64,000 nt of DNA from Segatella copri. GTDB taxonomy: Bacteria; Bacteroidota; Bacteroidia; Bacteroidales; Bacteroidaceae. The position numbers and the translations under genes are program-made. This document shows, in pieces, positions 52,979 to 62,415 of this stretch (its first letter is position 1; each line of letters begins with the position of its first letter). Under the pieces are notes generated by a model, which was not told where the DNA came from, searched no databases, and saw only the letters and a program-made list of their open reading frames with translations. The stretch lies in the NCBI RefSeq assembly GCF_019249795.2, contig NZ_CP156891.1:906001-970000 (forward strand), read 5' to 3'.

Positions 52979-55840
52979 CTAGTACCATTGTACAGCGTTC
53001 GAATAACCGCTGCGCTTGTCGTATTTCAGCGCATCTGTCAGGGTGGCTGCGTTACAACGGAAGGTGAAGTTGTAGCTCGTATATGGAGCGAGAACCACAG
53101 AACAGCTCATGTTAAAACAGTGAAGATCACGAGTCAGACTGGCGGTGGTCATACTGATCTTGTGGTTGTCAAAATCATAACCGGATGAGAAACTGATGTT
53201 CCAGCCATCACTGATTCTTACGTTACCACTCATGTTTAGAGTCTGGGTAAACTTATATGCATAGCGCATCGTCTTCTCATTGAACTTTTCTCTTCGCGTA
53301 TCCTCGCTCATTGTTACACCATAACCGAAGGTCAGCGACCATGGCATCTTAAACGCCATATAACCATCTGAATCCGTTTCAGCCTTGCCGCCCTTCTTGG
53401 CTGCCGTCTTACCCTTCTCCATGCTGTCGTCTACGTTGCTCTCGATGTCGGTATCCAGACCTTCATCGTCATCATCATTGCGCTGGCTGTCCTTCTTGTC
53501 GTCCTCATCATCGCCCCCGCCAAAGAGTTTCTTCAGCTTCTCCGGGTTCAATGTGAACGAGAAGTTTTGCGACATACCCTGGAATCGTCCGAACCTGCCC
53601 TTGCCCCACTCCGTATGGGTACCCACATAAACATTGTTCTGGTCGTCCAGCTCGTAGGCATAGGTGGCAAACACAGCGTTCATGTTGAAGGTATAGTTCT
53701 TCCACCACTTCAGTCTGAGGTTGATATTCATATCGCTCCAAGGGCGAACCTTGGCTGCGGTATTGTAACCCATGTTGATGTCGAACGCATCGATGATACT
53801 GAGTTTCTTGTATCCGGTAGAGTCCTTATCGCTCTTCACCTTCATCTCGATGTTGTTGCCCAGGGTAAACGAGATATTACCACTCTTACCCTTGTCCGGC
53901 GCACCGTAAAGGGCATTGGCATACTTCGAGTAGCTCACCAGTGATACGTTTCCGTCGGCATCGGTCTTCTGGTAGGTGTCCCAGTAGCCGTAGCGTGAAG
54001 CTCCGAAGTCTGGGGCATAACTGAAGCTCACCGTAGGCGTAAACACGTGGCGCACAGCCTGTATTTTATCTCCGAAGAGCTTGCGGCTTGGTATGTAGAA
54101 ACCATAGAGTTTGGTAGAGAGACCTACGCTCATGTTCCAGTTATATACGTTGTTGAAACCGTAGATGGTATCACATTTCTCCGTTTGGCTGGCTTCATCC
54201 CATGATCTCTCCACCTTGTTGGTATACATACGGTCAGTGAATTTGAACGATGGGTTCACATTGAGATATTTGAAGAGCGTGAATGTAGCGCTCACCGGTA
54301 TCTGATGCTGCCATCCGTTGCGCCAGTCCTTGATGAGTGAACTGTGCATCAGCTTATCCTCTTTGGTATTGATGCTGTTAGAGATGTGTCCCGTATAGCT
54401 CATGGCTATCTTCTCGTACCATTTCTCGTCGCCCACCATCTTCTTTCTTCTGAACGGATAGAAGCGGGAGATGCTGATGTTGAGGTCGGGCAGCGTCATG
54501 GCGATGGATGAATCGCGCATGTTCTGCGAGAGGTTGGCGGTGGAACTGAGCGTCATACCGATGCTTGAGAACGAGGTGCTCCAGTTAACAGATGAGGTTC
54601 GCGTACTCTGCGTCATCGTCTGCGGATTGTAGAGCGAATTGAGGTTGTTGCGTTCGTAGCTCGATGTGGCGAAGTTCACACTTGCCGAAAGCGAACTGTA
54701 TGGGTTTGCCTTGCTGTCCTGGCGGTGGCTCCATTGCAGTTTGAAGCTCTCCTGCTCGGTAAAGTCTGGCATTCCCTTGTCGCCGTTCTTCGTATCCTGG
54801 TAACTGAAGAAGAAGGAACCCGAGTATTTGTATCTCTTTCGGTAGTTGCTGGCTGCCGAGAGTCCCCACGATCCCTTGGTATAAATCTCGCCCAGCAGCT
54901 TTAGGTCCCATTTATCGTTCATGGCGAAATAATATCCGCCATCTCTGAGATAGAATCCTCGTGCCGTTTCATCGCCGTAGGTTGGCATGATGAAACCGCT
55001 GCTGTAGCTCTTGGTGAACGGGAAGAAGCCGTAAGGGATGGCAAGCGGCATAGGCACATCGCACACCACGAGATAGGCTGGTCCGAATACCACATCCTTG
55101 CCCGGCCTTACCTTGGCTCGGGAGAGCGAGATGTAGAAGTCGGGATGCGGATCATCGCAGGTGGTATACCTTCCGTGCTGCAGATAGATGACTCCCGATG
55201 AGTCGCGTTTCGACTTCATACCGGTCAGGAATCCGTCTTGCTGTTCTGTATATACATTATTAATAAGGGCCTTCTTGCTCTTGAAGTTGAATTTGATGGT
55301 GTCGGTATCATAGGTGTCGCTACCCATCTTGAAGACAGGTTTGCCCTTGATGCCTCCCTCCACCGTACTGTCGGGTGTACCCATCGCCTTCACGTTGCTC
55401 TTGTCCATATCCATGGAGATGCGGTCGGAACTGAGGTCCATGTTGGTATACTTCACGTTGGAGTTTCCGTAGAGATATGCCACCTTGTTCTTGGCATCAT
55501 ATACGAGAGAGTCGTCCGCCTGATAGTTAACCGGTGCGTCTACTCCACCCTGTTTCTTTCTGGCGATACTGTCAAGGCGAATACTGTCATCCACCACTTT
55601 ATTATGTTTCCATATAGCTTTCTGCAGCGAGTCCATCTGCGTGGTGTCGTCAGCCTGTTTCAGCTTGGGCTTTATTTCGTTACCCAGCGAGTCTACGAAC
55701 ACACTGTCCCCCACGCTGTCCACGGTTTCCGTCTTCTCCTTCTTCTTTTTCTTTTTCGAATCGGGCGTACCTGGGTTAGCCACCATCATACACGAGATGG
55801 CAGCGAGCAGCAGCATAGCTATCGTCGATTGTTTTCTCAT
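52979..55840 (-). CDS. lptD: LPS-assembly protein LptD-like
   Basis: The 953-residue protein has a signal peptide (STIAMLLLAAISCMMVANPG), a charged Lys-rich stretch, an OstA-like N-terminal beta-jellyroll (about residues 105-220: YLYGNSNVKYTNMDLSSDRISM, VYTEQQDGFLTGMKSKRDSSG) and a long C-terminal barrel (GFIMPTYGDETARGFYLRDGGYYFAMND onward). It inserts lipopolysaccharide in the outer membrane. An acidic, Asp-rich segment (about residues 768-815) interrupts the barrel. It is the last gene of the pycB-HD-lptD transcript, 16 bases after the HD gene. Confidence 0.88.
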   Translation of the reverse strand: MRKQSTIAMLLLAAISCMMVANPGTPDSKKKKKKEKTETVDSVGDSVFVDSLGNEIKPKLKQADDTTQMDSLQKAIWKHNKVVDDSIRLDSIARKKQGGVDAPVNYQADDSLVYDAKNKVAYLYGNSNVKYTNMDLSSDRISMDMDKSNVKAMGTPDSTVEGGIKGKPVFKMGSDTYDTDTIKFNFKSKKALINNVYTEQQDGFLTGMKSKRDSSGVIYLQHGRYTTCDDPHPDFYISLSRAKVRPGKDVVFGPAYLVVCDVPMPLAIPYGFFPFTKSYSSGFIMPTYGDETARGFYLRDGGYYFAMNDKWDLKLLGEIYTKGSWGLSAASNYRKRYKYSGSFFFSYQDTKNGDKGMPDFTEQESFKLQWSHRQDSKANPYSSLSASVNFATSSYERNNLNSLYNPQTMTQSTRTSSVNWSTSFSSIGMTLSSTANLSQNMRDSSIAMTLPDLNISISRFYPFRRKKMVGDEKWYEKIAMSYTGHISNSINTKEDKLMHSSLIKDWRNGWQHQIPVSATFTLFKYLNVNPSFKFTDRMYTNKVERSWDEASQTEKCDTIYGFNNVYNWNMSVGLSTKLYGFYIPSRKLFGDKIQAVRHVFTPTVSFSYAPDFGASRYGYWDTYQKTDADGNVSLVSYSKYANALYGAPDKGKSGNISFTLGNNIEMKVKSDKDSTGYKKLSIIDAFDINMGYNTAAKVRPWSDMNINLRLKWWKNYTFNMNAVFATYAYELDDQNNVYVGTHTEWGKGRFGRFQGMSQNFSFTLNPEKLKKLFGGGDDEDDKKDSQRNDDDDEGLDTDIESNVDDSMEKGKTAAKKGGKAETDSDGYMAFKMPWSLTFGYGVTMSEDTRREKFNEKTMRYAYKFTQTLNMSGNVRISDGWNISFSSGYDFDNHKISMTTASLTRDLHCFNMSCSVVLAPYTSYNFTFRCNAATLTDALKYDKRSGYSNAVQWY

Positions 55841-55856
55841 TCAATAAATTAGAATT

Positions 55857-56393
55857 CTATTCAAACATGCGTTCCCATTGCTGGAAGCGTTTTACTCCTT
55901 CCTCTCCGAACTTCATGAGACTTTTTTCTGCTTTCTCAATTGTTTTTTCCCGGTCGAGGTGAGTTTTGCTGAAGAATTTATCAGCGTAGCAAATCACCTT
56001 CTCCTCCATGGTTTCCGGCAGGAAATCCTGATGTGGCAGGGGGAGGTTCTGTGCTATGATCTGTGCCTCTGTGATGCCTGCACCGGTATGGCGCTCACAT
56101 ACGCGGGCATGTCGCTCATATCCTTCCTTGCGCAGGATTTCTGCTCCCAGTCGTCCATGGCAGATGTAGGGCTGCGAGCCGAAACACTGTATGCCTGGGG
56201 CATCGGTCATGAAGATGCCGAGGTCGTGGAGCATAGCTGCTTCTTCGATAAACTGGGCATCGAGTTGCAATTCGGGATGATACGAAACAATCTGTAGCGC
56301 TTTTCGCGCTACAGATTGGCTATGTGTAATGAGGATATGCCGAAGCTCATTATCCTCAGGATAATACTTATCAATAATAGCTTGATAATTCAT
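55857..56393 (-). CDS. HD-domain phosphohydrolase
   Basis: The 178-residue protein has the HD metal site: HILITHSQSVARKAL (first His), EEAAMLHDLGIFMT (His-Asp), CHGRLGAEILRKEGY and VCERHTGAGIT (further His), then later DKFFSKTHL with the final Asp. HD enzymes remove phosphate from nucleotides or alarmones; the substrate here is unknown. The gene lies between a carboxyltransferase and lptD with short gaps (11 and 16 bases). Confidence 0.88.
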   Translation of the reverse strand: MNYQAIIDKYYPEDNELRHILITHSQSVARKALQIVSYHPELQLDAQFIEEAAMLHDLGIFMTDAPGIQCFGSQPYICHGRLGAEILRKEGYERHARVCERHTGAGITEAQIIAQNLPLPHQDFLPETMEEKVICYADKFFSKTHLDREKTIEKAEKSLMKFGEEGVKRFQQWERMFE

Positions 56394-56404
56394 TTCTATT
56401 ATAT

Positions 56405-58180
56405 TTACTCAGCATCGCGCTCGATGTAAGCGATAACATCGCCCTTGCGCACCTTGCTGCCCTGCTTGGCATTGATTTCTACGAGCTTGCCGCCCAATGC
56501 AGCTGGGATGGTTTCAAACTCGCCCCAAGGAGCCTGGATATAGCAGAAGGCATCACCTTCTTTATATTCCTTGCCGATGTATGGCTCTACAGCTGGTTGG
56601 CACTCGCCCTCGCCCTGGAATTCCCAGAAGAGCTGGCCGGCTACTGGTGCCACGATGGCATCTGCCTTGGCGTGCTTGAACTCTGCAAGCTGTGCAGGAG
56701 TAAGGGTTGTACCGAGCTTAGCATCCTTTGCCTTCTGAAGGTCGGCCAGGAAGTTCTTCTTTGCCTGTCCGCTCTTGTAGTTGCGATACTGCTCTGGGTG
56801 CATAGCGAGCTCGAAGAGTTCCTCGTCGTCCTGACCGTAATCCCAACCGTTCTCGTCCATCTCCTTCTTGAAGTCGTCGAGGGCGTTGGTGAGCAATGTG
56901 TGTGCATCAACATCTGTAAACTCGCGGCCCTGCTTCTTGGCGAGCTCTACGAGTTCTGGGTCGATAGTTCCAGGAATCTTACCGCTCTTACCGAGAATCA
57001 TACCCCACATAGAGTCGTCCATCATTACGAAGCGACCCTTGCCCTGCTCCATGGTGAGGAGATTCATCAGTGAGATGTTCTTTACATACTGGCTGAATGG
57101 GGTTACCAATGGAGGATAACCTACGCGTGGCCATACATACTCTACCTCGTCGAAGAGCTTGATGAGCAAGTCGTCCATAGACAACTCTTCCTCACCCTTC
57201 TTCTTGCGGATGTTGTTGATGGTCTGACGCATACCGCCGAGGTCTGCCATCATAGAACCCATCATACCGCCAGGGAGACCGCAACCGAGCAACAATGAAG
57301 ACATGATCTTGTTACCTGGGTTGATGAAGTAGCCGAGCCACTCGTCGATGAACTCCTGAGTCATAGCACGAGCCTTCATATAAGCGCTCATGTTGATTTC
57401 AGGCACCTCGAAGCCCTCGTTCTTCAGCATGCTGATAACTGAGATTACGTCTGGGTGAACCTTACCCCATGACAATGGCTCGATGGCTGTATCGATGATG
57501 TCGGCACCATTGTTGCAGACCTCGAGGATAGAAGCCATAGAGAGACCAGGACCTGAGTGGCCGTGATACTGGATGATGATCTCAGGATACTTGTCCTTAA
57601 TCATCTTGGTGAGTTTGCCGAGGAATGCTGGCTGGCCGATACCTGCCATATCCTTCAAACAGATTTCCTCTGCACCGGCAGCGATGAGCTGGTCGGCGAT
57701 GTTCATGTAATATTCCAGGGTATGAACAGGAGAGTTGGTGATACAGAGTGCACACTGTGGAGTCATGCCACCCTCCTTAGCCCACTTGATAGAAGGAATG
57801 ATGTTGCGCACATCGTTCAGTCCGTCGAAGATACGTGTGATGTTGGTACCCTGCTTAGCCTTTACCTTATACATAAGGGCGCGCACGTCGTCAGGCACAG
57901 GATACATACGAAGAGCGTTCAATCCGCGGTCGAGCATGTGAGTCTTGATACCCACCTCGTTGAAAGGTTTGCAGAATGCGCGTACGGCATCGTTAGGGTT
58001 TTCACCTGCCAGGAGGTTAACCTGTTCAAAGGCACCGCCGTTAGTCTCTACACGGCTAAAGCATCCCATTTCGATGATAACTGGGGCAATTTTAGCCAAC
58101 TGATCCTTGCGTGGCTGGAACTTACCAGAGCTCTGCCACATGTCTCGATAAACGAGACTGAACTGAATTTTCTTCTTCAT
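56405..58180 (-). CDS. Pyruvate carboxylase subunit B / oxaloacetate decarboxylase alpha-like carboxyltransferase
   Basis: The 591-residue protein has the conserved carboxyltransferase barrel: FSLVYRDMWQSSGKF (in place of the usual start), RIFDGLNDVRNI, CALCITNSPVHTLEYY, ICLKDMAGIGQP, QYHGHSGPGL, and the PYC_OADA-type middle (MMGSMMADLGGMRQT; PRVGYPPLVTPFSQYVKN). The C-terminal 80 residues look like a biotinyl domain, but the expected Ala-Met-Lys-Met is replaced by QAPWGEFET, with no Lys there. It should move CO2 between pyruvate and a biotin carrier, probably one encoded elsewhere. It is the first gene of the HD-lptD transcript. Confidence 0.85.
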   Translation of the reverse strand: MKKKIQFSLVYRDMWQSSGKFQPRKDQLAKIAPVIIEMGCFSRVETNGGAFEQVNLLAGENPNDAVRAFCKPFNEVGIKTHMLDRGLNALRMYPVPDDVRALMYKVKAKQGTNITRIFDGLNDVRNIIPSIKWAKEGGMTPQCALCITNSPVHTLEYYMNIADQLIAAGAEEICLKDMAGIGQPAFLGKLTKMIKDKYPEIIIQYHGHSGPGLSMASILEVCNNGADIIDTAIEPLSWGKVHPDVISVISMLKNEGFEVPEINMSAYMKARAMTQEFIDEWLGYFINPGNKIMSSLLLGCGLPGGMMGSMMADLGGMRQTINNIRKKKGEEELSMDDLLIKLFDEVEYVWPRVGYPPLVTPFSQYVKNISLMNLLTMEQGKGRFVMMDDSMWGMILGKSGKIPGTIDPELVELAKKQGREFTDVDAHTLLTNALDDFKKEMDENGWDYGQDDEELFELAMHPEQYRNYKSGQAKKNFLADLQKAKDAKLGTTLTPAQLAEFKHAKADAIVAPVAGQLFWEFQGEGECQPAVEPYIGKEYKEGDAFCYIQAPWGEFETIPAALGGKLVEINAKQGSKVRKGDVIAYIERDAE

Positions 58181-58296
58181 TATTATTGTTCTTTTTCTTT
58201 ATATTCGATGTATGAATTTAATTCCAAGGTGCAAAATTAGACAAAAAAATCGAGAAATCGTCCTATTCGCCTCTTTTTTTATATTTATTATGTTAT

Positions 58297-59145
58297 TTAC
58301 TTCAATATTTCCTTCTTCATCTTGCTGTTCAGCTTCTCGGCTGCAGCATGGGCCTTGGCGTTGGCCTTCATCGCATTGAGCGAGCGGTGGAACCCCTGGA
58401 TGCAGCCCTCACGATCAGAGAGAGCCAGACTGTCGCCCTTCATATATACAAAGGTGAAGGTATCGCGCTTCGTCTTCTCATTGAGCACCACGCCATCCAG
58501 CTCGCGGTGGCCCTGCACCAGAATCAGTTTGCCGTTATAGGCATGCCATTCCGTATACTGAGGCACATCAGGATATTCTACCGGACTGTCGTCATCCACA
58601 TCTTTGTTTATCATCACCCTGCCCACGGCCATCGCCTCGCTCATGCGCTTCAGGGTGAAGCCATACTGGCGCGGCACCATATAGGTTTCTACGATGCTGT
58701 CAGGCATGTTGGCAAGGATTCTCGCCTGCTGGCGCTTGCTCAGATGCGATACATCGCGCAGCTTCGGCATCACCGGATAGGTCCAGGTGGCCTTCAGCTG
58801 GTCCAGGTCTATCACCATGTCGGCACGGTTCTTCTCATCCTTCTCCTCGCATGGCATCACGCAAACCCAGTCGCCCACCTCTATATCTCCAAACACCTGA
58901 TGGTTGCGAGTGGCATCCAGAATGTTGTATCTCACGGGGTCACCGCCTCCGTTGGGCAGCAGCACCAGCGCGGTATCCGAGCAGCCCAGGCAGGCAAGTC
59001 CGTAGATAGCCCTGTCGCCCTTAGCCGGTTTCGAGAGGCTGATGGCGAGTTTCGAATTGTCCATACGTGGTGGTTTCTTTCCCCTGTGACATGCTGCGAG
59101 GGTTGTGGCGGCTAGCGCCAGTGTGAGTATTGTCTTGACTTTCAT
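58297..59145 (-). CDS. Uncharacterised lipoprotein
   Basis: From Met 59145 the protein has a lipoprotein signal (MKVKTILTLALAATTLAAC), with Cys as the lipidated residue. The body reads as two beta-rich parts (ISLSKPAKGDRAIYGLACLG; YNGKLILVQGHRELDGVVLNEKTKRDTFTFVY) with a conserved-looking central part (LSKRQQARILANMPDSIVETYMVPRQYG). I do not recognise the family. Longer starts exist at 59157 and 59262, but the promoter at 59169-59200 excludes the longest. Confidence 0.75.
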   Translation of the reverse strand: MKVKTILTLALAATTLAACHRGKKPPRMDNSKLAISLSKPAKGDRAIYGLACLGCSDTALVLLPNGGGDPVRYNILDATRNHQVFGDIEVGDWVCVMPCEEKDEKNRADMVIDLDQLKATWTYPVMPKLRDVSHLSKRQQARILANMPDSIVETYMVPRQYGFTLKRMSEAMAVGRVMINKDVDDDSPVEYPDVPQYTEWHAYNGKLILVQGHRELDGVVLNEKTKRDTFTFVYMKGDSLALSDREGCIQGFHRSLNAMKANAKAHAAAEKLNSKMKKEILK

Positions 59146-59168
59146 CTTTCTATTCATTATTTCAGATG

Positions 59169-59200
59169 CAAAACTACAACTATTTTTTGGAAGCACCAAA
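59169..59200 (-). promoter_or_regulatory. Promoter of the lipoprotein gene
   Basis: On the minus strand TTTG (59200-59197) and TAGTTTTG (59176-59169) are 20 bases apart. Confidence 0.75.
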
Positions 59201-59239
59201 TATTGAATCGTAAAATAATTAAAAAAATAGGTGATATAT

Positions 59240-59270
59240 TTTGTAGTGTCTCGATTTTGCATTACCTTTG
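59240..59270 (+). promoter_or_regulatory. Promoter of the acidic orphan gene
   Basis: TTTG (59240-59243) and TACCTTTG (59263-59270) are 19 bases apart, 84 bases before the ATG. It is divergent from the lipoprotein promoter, with 40 bases between them. Confidence 0.75.
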
Positions 59271-59354
59271 CAACCGTTTTTTGGGATCAACATCCCCCTC
59301 GTCCTGCCACACACGCCGGATGATGAAAAGAAATAGGACCAACTCAAGAATTAT

Positions 59355-60644
59355 ATGCAACAAGAGAATATGACAGACAAGACAAATACACACGCTCTCC
59401 CGGCATGGACCGAGGTAGAGTATACCGCATTATGCAAAAACCCGTACCTGTTAACCCCATTCTTCATCCCTAAGGAGGCGAAGTGCTTCACGTGCCGCGA
59501 AGATGGCACGAGGGAAGAAGAAAGAATGGTTTTCCTCGTTTTCAAATCTACTGCAGCCCCTGCTGATGCCGAATGGGAAGATGATCCTGTTCCGGGCGAG
59601 ATGTGGGTGCGAGCGCTGGGCGATGACGATGAGGAGATTGAGCCTGCCAAGGTGATTTACCTGGGTCAGGACATCGAGGATTTCATCCGTGTAGCCGCTG
59701 AGGACGACCAGACCATCACCTTCGATTTCTGGTGGCGCCACGGCGAGGTGAAGGTGGAGAAGGCTGAGAAGACGGATGACGGATTCGTATGCCGCAAGGA
59801 TGATTTCGGCGATGACGGACTGGCTGTTACCCTGATTCCTGAGGACGGCGGCAATCCGGTTGTCCTCCGTCTTCAGATTCCTTACATCGGTTTCTCGCTC
59901 TACGATGCCGAGGGCAACAAGGTGCATGGCGAGCTGAGCATTCCGCAGGATAAGGTGGATGACTACACCTACGAATTTGTGGGCGATGACAACAACGACC
60001 GTTTCACCCTTCAGCTCGACAGCAACAGGCTGGTTTACATGTGTGTATTGCGCCATGAGGACCATCAGCTGGTGGTTCGCAACCAGCGCGACCGTCTTTC
60101 GGTAGTAGATCAGATTCCTACCGAGGGCAAGCTTTCTGAGTTGCTCATGAACACGAATTCTGCGCTCATCAAGAATAGGAATCACCGTTGGCGCATTCAG
60201 ATTGAGGGCACCACGCTGTCTCACGAGGTTGAGTTGAATGTAGATGCGGCATCTCTGGTAGCATTTGCTGAGGAGCAGATGCAGAAGGGCATGGAGATTG
60301 ACGAGCTGGGGCAGCATCTGATGGCATTGGAACAGAAGTATCATTTCCAGTGGTTCTGGCTGAGTGAGGACGACTGGAGTCATGACAATCCAGTGTTCGA
60401 CATGTTCATGAAGCAACTTTGTGCCTTTTCGTATGTCAGTCAGAATCCTGTTCAGGCAGATGCGTTGATGGCAAGGAACTACAAGCGTAAGATTCGCCGT
60501 TACAGCAGTATGCTGAAGGCTCACAAGCGTGGTGAGTTGAATCTTTTTGAGGAGAGTGATGAGGTGCGAGCCGAGTATCTCCGCATCTTCCAGGGTTTCC
60601 ATCAGCCTTTCGTAGAGGCTTTTGAGAAGGAGGAAGAGGAATAA
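59355..60644 (+). CDS. Acidic hypothetical protein
   Basis: This 429-residue soluble protein is rich in Asp and Glu (for example DDDEEIEPAK, DDNNDRF, and a final EKEEEE) and is not recognised. Residues 30-250 look beta-rich with repeated aromatic strands (YIGFSLYDAEGNKVHGEL, RFTLQLDSNRLVYMCVLRH). Residues 290-425 are helical (ASLVAFAEEQMQKGMEIDELGQHLM; KRKIRRYSSMLKAHKRGELN). No signal peptide or membrane segment. It stands alone with a strong promoter, so cytosolic, perhaps well expressed. Function unknown. Confidence 0.75.
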   Translation: MQQENMTDKTNTHALPAWTEVEYTALCKNPYLLTPFFIPKEAKCFTCREDGTREEERMVFLVFKSTAAPADAEWEDDPVPGEMWVRALGDDDEEIEPAKVIYLGQDIEDFIRVAAEDDQTITFDFWWRHGEVKVEKAEKTDDGFVCRKDDFGDDGLAVTLIPEDGGNPVVLRLQIPYIGFSLYDAEGNKVHGELSIPQDKVDDYTYEFVGDDNNDRFTLQLDSNRLVYMCVLRHEDHQLVVRNQRDRLSVVDQIPTEGKLSELLMNTNSALIKNRNHRWRIQIEGTTLSHEVELNVDAASLVAFAEEQMQKGMEIDELGQHLMALEQKYHFQWFWLSEDDWSHDNPVFDMFMKQLCAFSYVSQNPVQADALMARNYKRKIRRYSSMLKAHKRGELNLFEESDEVRAEYLRIFQGFHQPFVEAFEKEEEE

Positions 60645-60732
60645 TCTTTTAAGTTTTATCCCTCACATCCCTCATTTTTTCTCTTTTCAAAATATTAATC
60701 ACCTGATAATAAGAGAATTATCTATTTAGGAA

Positions 60733-60784
60733 AGCGTGATGGATGGACAAAATGTTTACAATATCCATCACGCTATCCATCACT
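60733..60784. repeat. 12-bp inverted repeat
   Basis: AGCGTGATGGAT (60733-60744) and ATCCATCACGCT (60773-60784) pair perfectly around a 28-base loop; ATCCATCAC occurs once more right after. It may end the transcript of the acidic orphan gene. Confidence 0.7.
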
Positions 60785-60903
60785 AATAGCCTTCATCTAT
60801 CACGTTTTTCAGCTTATCTTCTTGCAAAAAGCAAGAAGATCTTTGCAGAATATGGTTATGGGACCTGGCGAAAACGGACCACACGTTGTGCTGCGCTGGC
60901 TCA

Positions 60904-61009
60904 CGGATATTACTGCGTCGGGATACAGATATTACTGCGTCGGGGTACAGATATTACTGCGTCGGGGCACAGATATTACTGCGTCGGGGTACGGATATTA
61001 CTGCGTCGG
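60904..61009. repeat. 22-bp minisatellite, about five copies
   Basis: Unit GATATTACTGCGTCGGGGTA plus two bases begins at 60906, 60928, 60950, 60972 and 60994, with only two or three substitutions. The stretch 60645-61211 has no convincing gene; frames through the repeat exist only because the unit lacks stops, and the 22-base period changes phase each copy. Confidence 0.9.
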
Positions 61010-61211
61010 CTAGCCCAGACGTATCCGTAGGCTTATTGAGACGGCTGAATTCGCTGACAGAACTACTTGAATTAGCTAACTGAACTACTTGAATAGCCAG
61101 ACTGGGATAAAAACAAAGCGGGCGGACCTCTTTTCACGAAGAAGGCCGCCCTGTTTCCTAATTAAACTTTGTTTTGCATTAAAGAAATGCAATGCTTGAG
61201 CAAAAATATTT

Positions 61212-61835
61212 TTATTTCTCTATCAGTCCCTCTACATACTTGCAGAGGATACCGATGCCCTTGAGGTTTTCGCCACCCTGAGGAATGATGATGTCAGCAT
61301 AGCGCTTGGTCGGTTCGATAAACTGCTCGTGCATCGGCTTCAGGACCTTGAGGTATCGGTCTACCACCATCGATACGGTGCGACCCCTGTCGATGGTATC
61401 ACGCTGAATGTTGCGTATCAGGCGCTCATCAGCATCGGTATCCACGAACACCTTCAGGTCCATCAGGTCTCTCAACTTCTTGTCCACCAGCGTCATGATG
61501 CCTTCGATAATCACAACCGGCTTGGGGTCAACGTGAATCGTTTCCGGTTCACGGTTGCATTTGATATAACTATAGGTGGGTTGCTCTATCGCCTTGCCAG
61601 CACGCAGATCAGCGAGCTGCTGGTGCAAAAGCTTCCAATCGAATGCCGACGGGTGGTCGAAGTTGATCCGATGACGTTCTTCCTCGGTCATCTGCGAGGT
61701 ATCGTTATAATATGAATCGAGGGGCACCACAGCCACATAATGAGGCGGCAGCACTTCTACGAGTTTCTTCACCACAGTAGTCTTGCCGGAGCCTGTGCCT
61801 CCCGCAATGCCAATAACGGTCACTTTATCTTTCAT
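61212..61835 (-). CDS. udk: Uridine kinase
   Basis: From Met 61835 the 207-residue protein has the P-loop GIAGGTGSGKTTVVKKLVE, then PLDSYYNDTSQMTEEE, NFDHPSAFDW, PVVIIEGIMTLVDKKLRDLMD and VDTDADERLIRNIQRDT with RDxxxRGR. It phosphorylates uridine and cytidine in the pyrimidine salvage pathway. The frame stays open farther upstream, but those residues do not resemble the family. It starts seven bases after the UDG-like gene stop. Confidence 0.94.
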   Translation of the reverse strand: MKDKVTVIGIAGGTGSGKTTVVKKLVEVLPPHYVAVVPLDSYYNDTSQMTEEERHRINFDHPSAFDWKLLHQQLADLRAGKAIEQPTYSYIKCNREPETIHVDPKPVVIIEGIMTLVDKKLRDLMDLKVFVDTDADERLIRNIQRDTIDRGRTVSMVVDRYLKVLKPMHEQFIEPTKRYADIIIPQGGENLKGIGILCKYVEGLIEK

Positions 61836-61842
61836 ATTCTTT

Positions 61843-62412
61843 CTATAAGATTTCATCAAACATCTTGCGGTAGAATTCAGCCTTCTTCTCCACTGCCATA
61901 GGATAGGCACGGGAACTGGATGGCATGCGGTACAGACGGAGTCTGCGGCCCTCGAACTGGAATTCTGCATAGCCTCCCATCTCAGGCTTTTCCTTGATGC
62001 CGAAGTGTTCTGAAAATACCTTCGTGGCAAGCTGGCCGGCTGTGAGCACCGCCCTGCAATGGGGCAGCTGGCGGAGCATGCCGTCGAGATCGGCGGGTTG
62101 CACGATCTGCAGATCCTTATCGGATGCCGTATTCTTGGTGCGTATCACCTGCTGTGCAGTATCATAGATGGCAACGCCCTTCTCCCTGAGAAACTCTTTG
62201 ATAGCATCGAGGCGGTAGGTCTTCTTCTCTACATCCACGAAATGGAACTTATCCTGGAAGTAGATAATCCCGAATATCCTCCACATATCATTCTGGAAGT
62301 TGGGATAATACCAGGGCATGCACCACCGCTTCTCTGCAGGCGGAAACGTGCCGAGCATTAGCAGCCGCGCATTATCGGGCAGCCACGGCTCAAAAGGATG
62401 ATTCTCAACCAT
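61843..62412 (-). CDS. Uracil-DNA glycosylase family protein (Mug/TDG-like)
   Basis: The 189-residue protein begins with the family motif ARLLMLGTFPPAEKRWCMPWYYPNFQNDMW (catalytic loop with a GTFP variant) and ends RLYRMPSSSRAYPM, where the His of other glycosylase families appears as MPSSS. The middle has HCRAVLTAGQLATKVF. It likely removes uracil or mismatched bases from DNA. It is co-transcribed with the exo/endonuclease gene (three bases apart) and udk. Confidence 0.85.
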   Translation of the reverse strand: MVENHPFEPWLPDNARLLMLGTFPPAEKRWCMPWYYPNFQNDMWRIFGIIYFQDKFHFVDVEKKTYRLDAIKEFLREKGVAIYDTAQQVIRTKNTASDKDLQIVQPADLDGMLRQLPHCRAVLTAGQLATKVFSEHFGIKEKPEMGGYAEFQFEGRRLRLYRMPSSSRAYPMAVEKKAEFYRKMFDEIL

Positions 62413-62415
62413 TTT

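Noticed and set aside
60904..61009. CRISPR array
   Set aside because: Units follow one another without spacers, and no cas gene is in the window.
60743..61030. Frames through the 22-bp repeat (for example repeating ITASGYRYYCVG)
   Set aside because: The repetitive peptide is a result of a stop-free 22-base unit cycling through phases; no start signal or conserved domain.
61836..62030. N-terminal extension of uridine kinase
   Set aside because: These 65 residues overlap the UDG-like gene in another frame and do not resemble the family; Met 61835 sits right before the P-loop strand.
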